DNA from: Lunularia cruciata
Lineage: Eukaryota > Streptophyta > Marchantiopsida > Lunulariales > Lunulariaceae
DNA: 64,000 bases
Reading direction: 5' to 3'
Assembly (NCBI GenBank): GCA_948567375.1
Contig: OX419757.1
Coordinates: forward strand, 34,782,001 to 34,846,000
How positions within the stretch are numbered: the stretch's first letter is position 1; every line of letters begins with the position of its first letter. Both the position numbers and the translations under genes were made by a program. Of this stretch, positions 57,560 to 64,000 are shown in pieces. Under the pieces are notes generated by a model. It had not been told where the DNA came from and made no database searches. It saw only the letters and a list, made by a program, of their open reading frames with translations.

Positions 57560-59782
57560 TTGTTGTGTTGTGATTTGCATAGCCCATAAAAAAGTGACTT
57601 AGATTTTTATCTCCACATTAGTGGGTAGGTAGTCTACTAGATCCAACGGATGAGATGCTACCATGTGAGAAATCTATGTACATGTATGTGATTGGCCACA
57701 TGGGTTACAATCTTATCATGTTTGAGGGCTCTGGTAAATAAAGATGAGGGCGAGTGGAGAGATGAGTGTGTGTTTTAGTCGAGGAGTCTCGAGGGAGAGG
57801 AGGACGTTGAGAGTGAGAGTTGTAGCAGTGCATGAGTGGTAGAACATGAGAGGAAGCATTTGAGCATGAGATGTCCCATGCTCCCCATCTACCACTCTTG
57901 AATCCTTTTCTCATCAAGCTTTAGATTTTGCACCGTGATGGCTTACAGGACTGGTTGGTGGCATATATTGGGGCAGTATTTGTGGAGTCGGTGATGGGAA
58001 ACTCGGATCCTATTGTCCTTCTGGTGCTTACTTATGAGCATGTCTAGGACTTGACAAAATATGTGCTTTTATAGTTAGGGAATGCCTAAAGTTTTGCTCA
58101 TAAGCTTCAAGGTGGAGTTGTGAGGTCCATTTATCAAAAAGTAAAAAGACTAAAGGACAAATGTGCAAGAGATTGGGTTTGAGAGAGAAGTCTGGAGTTT
58201 TTTGACCATTGAAAGAGTTCGAGAAGACCATTTGACAAACGAAGGACATGGTTGGAAAGAAGAGCTGATAGGCTATAATTCAAAGACAAAAATACCACGA
58301 TTTGAGCTGATTCTAAGAGGTATGTGATGGATTGAATCAAGGGGGGTAAAATTGATACTCAAGAGCACAAAGTAAGCAATTGAGAGAGTTTCTTGAGACA
58401 TTTTCACTATTTGTCAATAGGATTGGAGAAAATAAAAAGTTTTTGCAGTATTGAGCACAAGAAATTTTAGTTTTGGATCAATCTTAAATTAGATCTTGTT
58501 GATTTAAGTTGAAGCTCTTGAGGTGAAAGGTGATGGAGAAGAGCTAGTGATCAGGTTTGGAGTTTTAGTCACTCCCCAAGTTGTGGTTTGAGATAATTTA
58601 TAAAAATTTCTAGTCCTATTTTTGGTTAGGGTTTGCACCTTTTTGTGAAGGTTTCATGTGAATTCTTCAAATAGAGAATTCAGGGTCTTGGATCAAGTAT
58701 ACCTGGGTCTGCAAAGCTCACAAGTTAGCCCAACATAGGAATTGATCCATATCTAGGGATTGGAGTTGGATTAGGCCATCAAACTTTGCAGAGTGTTTAC
58801 CAAGAGCATGACCAACTACTGTGGAAAATTTAGTTGGCTTTGAACTCATAGAGAGTGAGATCTGATGCAACAAGTTTTACTGAAAAGATTGTTGTAAGCT
58901 TGGAGGAGCATTTCTTTCTTCAATCCTAATTGAATGTCAATTCTCTCACTTTTGTGACTATGATTGAGAGTTCAGATTTCCAGAGTGTTTTTTGAGGATC
59001 AAGTGTACATCTGATTTAGAAATCAAGGGAAAGTTGGCAAGAACCAGGGGCAAAACCCTAAAAAGGGGATTTCAAAATTAGGGTGAGAGTTGCAAAAACC
59101 TAGCCAACTTTAAGAGCTTGTCAAGGGAGTTGTAGTGATCTGATTGAGGTCTATTTTATATTATTGGAAAGGTTATCTTACAGGCTTTCCATTGAATCCT
59201 ATAAAACTTGAATCAAGCTATACAAAAAGAGTTATGTTCATATGAGCTGCACTGAGTTTTCCCCATCAAGAAGACATAGGAAATCCCCACATGGAGTAGG
59301 ACTTTGTTGAGATCTGAAGTACAGCTTGGAGGAGACTTGGAGTATAGGTTGAAATTAGCTTTATGAAAAAGCACAGAGGCTCTTAAGCTCTTTTTGGACA
59401 AAAACATAGAGAGTTGTTGCCGCATTCTTGTAATTGGATCCTCTTTGTGCTTGCATGCTTGTTTGTATGCCCAGTTGGTTTGGATTGGTGTGCGGTCATT
59501 GCGCTTAGGTTCTTTCCTTCTAGGAGTGCTGTATATTTCTCCTTGGTAATGTTGGAAGTGATGACCAGCAGACCAGGAGTGCATGTTGTGATGATTGTTT
59601 AGGTTACCCGTCACTACCCTACCCGATAGCAAGAATACTTGTTACAAGAGTGGAGGGTTCAGACTGTTAGGTAACACACATGTTCAGACAAGTAGTTATA
59701 GTTTTACCTACAACCTCTAATCCACAATCTTCACAGCTAGGCACCTTGTGTGTTCCCAGAGAGAGAAAGGAAAAGTACGACA
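57560..59782. repeat. 2.2-kb unclassified interspersed repeat, copy B
   Basis: Collinear with 14428-16643 in the same orientation. It interrupts the integrase between codons WEYI and VSLDL. It begins ttgttgtg and ends near gtacgacaa; only 2-3 bases of possible target duplication are visible. No shared ORF. Confidence 0.75.
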
Positions 59783-61404
59783 ATGTATTCCCATCAAGCA
59801 TATGGAAGGGGGGAGTGGTTAAAGAAGTCCACTTGGTTTTTGGTTGCTAGCCTTATTGCATTGGTAGCTCTCACACAATCGGAAAAACTTCCAAACATCT
59901 TGTGTCATGTTGGACTACCACCATTGGTATTGGAGAGTACCCAAGTTCTTGTCCACACCCATATGAGCAGTGATAAGTCATGGGCTTCTTGGAGATGCAC
60001 AAGTTGGAGATCACCCTTGGCTAGAACATAAATTTGGTCCTCATGGATAGAAGGCCTTCCTTCAAGTAGAAGGTGTTGTACTCCTTGTTGCATGTTGCAA
60101 GACAACCATGTACCATCTCAAAGAAGGGATCTTGTTATAGAGCTGACCTAAACTCATTTTGGACCTTGGAATTGATTGACACCATTGTAATGGCTGCCAT
60201 GATGAGAAGAAGAGACTTAAAATGAGGCCATCGTGATAGGGCATCAAGGATGAGATGGAACTGACCTATTCTGTACTCAAGTTTGATGTTAAAAAATTGG
60301 AGTCGCTCCTTCCATCGATGATGTAGACTCTTCATGTGTTTCCAAAATTTCCATTGACGTAGTCACATGAGGACTTCCCGTACATGACTTATATGTTTTG
60401 CCTCCATCTTGCTATAGATTAAAATTTCATCCAAAAACACCGCCATGTACATATCCAGTAGTCCATCCAACACCCAATGCATCTGATCCATGAAGACTGT
60501 TGGAGCATTAGTGAGCCCAAAAGGTAGAACTCTCCATTCAAAATGTCCATACTTGGTATGAAATGCAATCTTTTGTACATCCTCCCTATCAATGGGGATT
60601 TGCCAATAGCCGTTATGAAGATCTAACTTGGAAAAGTATCATATTCTACTCAATTGATCAAGCAAGTCATGAATTCAAGGCAAGGGATATGCATTCTTCA
60701 CGGTTTGTTTATTGAGCACACGGTAATCAATACAGAAACAAAGTCCTCCATCCTTCTTTGGAAAAAATAGTACTATTGCTACTATGTTGTATGAAATCCC
60801 TCTTTAACAACTTTGCAAGTGTTGTTTGCAACTCCCCCAAGTCCTTTGGTGAGAGCCAAAAGATTGGTCTACTCACTAGAGTACTCCTTAACAATAACTC
60901 AATCTTGAAGTGCATGCCATGATCAGAGAGTAATCCCTTTGGCAGATCATCTAGAAACACACCCACAAACTCTTAAACTATTTGATCAACCATTGCTTGA
61001 TGAGGCTTTTGACTCTCCTCACATTTTCCTTGTGCAATCAACTTGATCCATATTGCAAAATAGACTTATCTTCCTTCAAAGCTTGCTTTATAACTACTTC
61101 ATTGACAAACTTCAAATCTTGGGATTGACTATCTTGGGTGTCTTACTCAAAGGTGCCAGACAACGAAATTGGAAATTCCTACCTTGGTGTTATACTTGAG
61201 TTGTTGATTCCAATCAAATTGAACCTTATGATGTTCAAGCCAAGGCAAACCCAAAATGATATCATAGTGTAGAGGTGCCACTATAAACCTCATACACTCC
61301 AAATACTCCTTCCCAATCTTGAAGGTAACAGGATGCAAGGTGTAGAATGCTGAACTCTTTCTACCATTTTCCATCATCAATCTACTTCCAATTATTGGCT
61401 TCAT
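59783..61404 (-). pseudogene. Protease, RT, RNase H and integrase N-part, chromovirus-like
   Basis: Minus-strand order: protease region YLECMRFIVAPLHYDIILGL with PWLEHHKVQFDW (61147-61404), RT with GLLSDHGMHFKIELL and FEWRVLPFGLTNAPTVF and an active site FLDEILIYS (DD changed to DE, near 60440), RNase H end FNIKLEYRIGQFHLILDALS (about 60250), then a decayed integrase finger. Stops and frameshifts throughout. Confidence 0.85.
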
Positions 61405-62745
61405 AAGAATACTCTATTCCTTTGCTAATTGCATAACCATGCAATTCTCTCAACTTCCAGAATCAACCAAAATCCTACAACCATGATCAAATATTATACC
61501 TTGCAAGTGAAGCAAACTTGCATAAGTCAAGCCTTCAATCCCATTGGAACTAATCAAGTTCCTAATAGGTGCCTCAAAATCTCCTATTGTGATTCCTCAT
61601 TTTTTTATCATCATGCTCTACAACCTCTATTTGGGCAATTTGTTAAGATCATATGTTCTTGAGTGGACATTTAGTAGTATGATATCCAACCTGGTAACAA
61701 TAAAAGCAACCACCATTTTGCCGCAATCTCTCCCAATCTGCTCTACCAAATGGTTGCCATTGGATGGCATCAATCTCCATCAATGCCGGCTCTTCCACAT
61801 GTGTGTAGTGTGCTAGTTGGTTTTGTGAAGGTCTAGGTCAAGATCAAGCTATCACAACCAAGGAATCCAAGTGCTCTACTAGCTGCATGGCTTCTTCCAA
61901 GTATTTTGGCTCTCTTATAGTCACTTCTAATTTGGTTTGTGACTTCAAGTTCCTCACAAATCAATCCAAAGCTTCACCATCCATTATATTTGGAATTTGC
62001 ACAATGGTGTTCTGGAATTTTGCATGATGTAGCTTCTTACATAACCAACTTGCTTCAACTCTGCCAACTTATCTTGTGTAGCTTGTGTGGCATTTATTGC
62101 TTGGAATTGCCCAATTATTACACACTTGAATTCTCCCCATGTTAAGATTGGTGCAACAAATTACCTTTCAGCTCGCTCCACTTGGAATCACCATGATAGC
62201 TTTGTTGCTCCGTCCAATTAGCTTGAAGCTAAGAGAATTTGCTTTTGTTCATCTTGAAGATTTGTAGCCTTGAAATAGCATTCAAAATCAAATAAAAAAA
62301 TTCTCCAATACTCCTAAGAGATTCTTGCTATCAAATACCTTGGGTTTTGGAAATTGGATTTGTTTTTCTCCTTCTCAAAATGATGCTCTCTCTACATGCT
62401 CTTGTCATTGTTGGTGTTGTTCATCCAACAATCAAATAAGGTGCTCAATTTGTTGTTGCATAGTAATGATAGCCACAAGCATTGCTACCATGGCTACTAC
62501 TCTATCACACTACCCTCAATTTATCTAATTTACTAACACATAAATGTAACACATCCACCACTCTCCATAACTTACAACCAAATGTACCAAGGGTTCCTCA
62601 GACAAGGTGAATGCATTTAGAAAATTTTGCCCAAAATGTGAGGTGATGAATTATGTGAAGTGATGTTTGGGTAGTACCCAAACACAAAAATCTTAATGGT
62701 TTGGCGGAAATGGGTTTGGTGGTCCATAAATTCTATCCATTCCAT
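61405..62745 (-). pseudogene. Gag of the chromovirus-like element
   Basis: Degraded. A CCHC knuckle CFYCYQVGYHTTKC is visible near 61675-61715 on the minus strand, just upstream (in element order) of protease. The capsid region (61900-62500) has no long frame. Confidence 0.65.
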
Positions 62746-62749
62746 TTTT

Positions 62750-62761
62750 ACTCTAATACCA
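62750..62761 (-). promoter_or_regulatory. Primer binding site, initiator tRNA-Met
   Basis: The minus strand reads TGGTATTAGAGT one base after the LTR, against the plant consensus TGGTATCAGAGC (two transitions). Confidence 0.85.
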
Positions 62762-62762
62762 A

Positions 62763-63129
62763 TGTAAAAGACCTAAGACCGAGGAGAGAAATAGGAGAAT
62801 GGAAGATCACATTGGGACACTTGAATGAGGGAAAATCCAAATGCCTAGCATGAACTTTGGCTTTGGTATTTATAAGGAGTATACAAGACCTTGAGAAGAT
62901 TCTCAAGAAGCTTCCTTAAGCTGCTTTCTTGGAGTGTAAGCCAAGTTAACTAGGAAGCTTCTCAAGAACCTTCCTTCTAGAAGTTGCTTACTTGGCGTAC
63001 AAGCTAAGCTAGGTGGGAAGCTTCCCAAGAAGCTTTATAGATACCTTTTGAATATTCTAGGCTAACTTCTCCTATTTTCTACTTCATTAGCCCTAACTAA
63101 CTTCATTGCTAAACTCCAGAATTGTTACA
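62763..63129 (-). repeat. 5' LTR of the chromovirus-like element (367 bp)
   Basis: Plus-strand ends tgtaaaagaccta and aattgttaca. A TATA-like string tatttataag lies near 62870 (plus strand), readable on either strand. Confidence 0.92.
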
Positions 63130-63605
63130 ATGTAGGTGTCATTGTTCACTAAAATCCATCATTTGGAGAGGTTGTTATTTTGCAAGTTGTGCTGAAATAA
63201 GATGGTTACATGGCATTCTCATCATGCATATGATATGATTCTTGGATGATGCTAGAGGCTTGTCCATTAAAACTATAGCCTATTTGTATTGATTTTTAAT
63301 AACATCAAGAATAAAATGAGATATCTTGCAAACTTATTATCAAACAATGATCAATTGAAGTTAAGTGGAATCCTAACAATTTCAACTTTGAGAGCATGGT
63401 TGAATTCTTTCACCTCATTAACCCAAGCTAGTTCCAATTTTGAGTACATGGTGAACAAGGCTCTATTTGATATTGATAATTATTTTTTCATTGCATCTTG
63501 ACATCACTCAACTTGAAAAGTACTTACATTTCTATAATTTGGACATGTGGTGGTCCATGCTATCATTAACATCTCTTTGATGGCTAGCCAAGTGTTGTTG
63601 AGGTA
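63130..63605. other. Intergenic DNA, no gene recognised
   Basis: Begins with the atgta target duplication. A 70-codon plus-strand frame (63289-63501, with NDQLKLSGILTISTLRAWL) resembles nothing I know. It ends ttgttgaggta before the next LTR, which may be a worn polypurine tract. Confidence 0.4.
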
Positions 63606-63766
63606 TGTGGTACCCACATTTTTGTTTTTTTCTTATTTCTAAAGAGGAAGTGTATAGACAAAGTCAAATTGCACCTATATGGTAGAAGAAGGTGAAGAAA
63701 GGTGTCCTTGGGGTGTAACCCGAGGTAAAGTGACTTCATGTCACAAGGCGAGGTGTGACACGCCAC

Positions 63767-63773
63767 TATAAAA
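63767..63773 (+). promoter_or_regulatory. TATA box of the terminal LTR
   Basis: cactataaaatttgg, 20 bp before the ATG at 63793: the same TATA-ATG spacing as in element 2. Confidence 0.6.
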
Positions 63774-63792
63774 TTTGGCTAGAGATAAAGCA

Positions 63793-64000
63793 ATGACAAG
63801 CAATTTTCCATCGCCGTTGAGAAGTCATCATGTAGAAGATCGTGGGAAGGGAAGTGTAGTAAAAAATACATTGGTGTGTCGAGAGGAAGTTGAGAGAGTT
63901 AATCCGGGAATCAGTAGGAAGAATACTCCCCATCCCATAGTGGAAGAGAGAAAGATGGGAGGTGGGAAGAAAAAATCTGAATTTGCAATGAGAAATCATG
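63793..64000 (+). CDS. LTR-encoded protein, N-terminal part, open to the window end
   Basis: Starts MTSNFPSPLRSHHVEDRGKG, against MLSNFPSPLRSRLVGDPGKG in the 793-aa ORF, and reaches GGGKKKSEFAMRNH (against GEGKKNSEFAMRNH) with no stop in 69 codons. Indels relative to the other copy keep the frame, and several substitutions are synonymous or conservative. This looks like a separate subfamily in which the protein is still maintained. The rest is outside the window. Confidence 0.7.
   Translation, partial: MTSNFPSPLRSHHVEDRGKGSVVKNTLVCREEVERVNPGISRKNTPHPIVEERKMGGGKKKSEFAMRNH

Larger units (their letters stand above)
56064..63129 (-). mobile_element. Old chromovirus-like Ty3/gypsy element with nested repeat
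   Basis: LTRs 56064-56466 and 62763-63129, perfect 5-bp duplications atgta (56059-56063 and 63130-63134), initiator-Met primer site, and gag-protease-RT-RNase H-integrase order on the minus strand. The integrase is split by the 2.2-kb repeat at 57560-59782. Without it the element is about 4.8 kb. All frames broken. Confidence 0.9.
63606..64000 (+). repeat. Long LTR of the LTR-ORF family, 5' part
   Basis: Starts TGTGGTACCCACATTTTTG and includes a TATA box (63767) and the ORF start, in the same order as 41482-42080 but with a shorter U3 (about 190 bp against 415 bp). Runs off the window. Confidence 0.88.

Overview
The window looks like an intergenic, retrotransposon-saturated stretch of a large plant nuclear genome. 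The evidence is several Ty3/gypsy LTR retrotransposons, many nested in one another, plant-type CCCTAAA repeats, primer sites for tRNA-Asp and initiator tRNA-Met, and decay dominated by C-to-T/G-to-A stop codons as expected in methylated plant DNA. I see no convincing host gene, tRNA or rRNA. I cannot name the species from sequence alone; a land plant with a big genome is my inference.

Layout. (1) 1-7686, minus strand: a young gypsy element with intact 1608-aa gag-pol, an extra zinc-knuckle ORF ahead of gag, and LTRs that look identical. It sits in (2) 7687-13053: a decayed, rearranged gypsy element whose pol-like reading frame carries a C5-cytosine DNA methyltransferase domain between protease and reverse transcriptase; a 23-bp fold-back palindrome then joins it to an opposite-strand gag piece. 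(3) 13054-20412: fragments of LTRs, including a truncated LTR, a 2.2-kb unclassified repeat (second copy near 57.6-59.8 kb) and a divergent long LTR. (4) 20413-50467: an old long-LTR gypsy element on the minus strand with a perfect 5-bp target duplication (tgcct). It is split by a 3-kb pyrimidine-rich insert, a LINE fragment and a younger relative of itself (31506-45267, plus strand). (5) 50473-56063: the end of the divergent LTR, then AT-rich low-information DNA with simple and tandem repeats. (6) 56064-63129: an old chromovirus-like gypsy element with a perfect 5-bp duplication (atgta), split by the second 2.2-kb repeat. (7) 63606-64000: the start of another long LTR.

Two things stand out. 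The long-LTR family (LTRs about 3.8 kb) encodes a protein inside the LTR itself: a 793-aa ORF at 41895-44276 with a globular N-terminal part, a basic/acidic middle and a long coiled coil. Its ATG lies about 20 bp after the TATA box. At least six other copies, some very divergent, occur in the window, and the one at the window end is still open. Second, the DNA methyltransferase embedded in a gypsy polyprotein recalls retrotransposon-borne DNMTs reported from dinoflagellates and a charophyte alga. Everything except element 1, the 41895-44276 ORF and the open partial ORF at 63793 is broken by stops, frameshifts or insertions.
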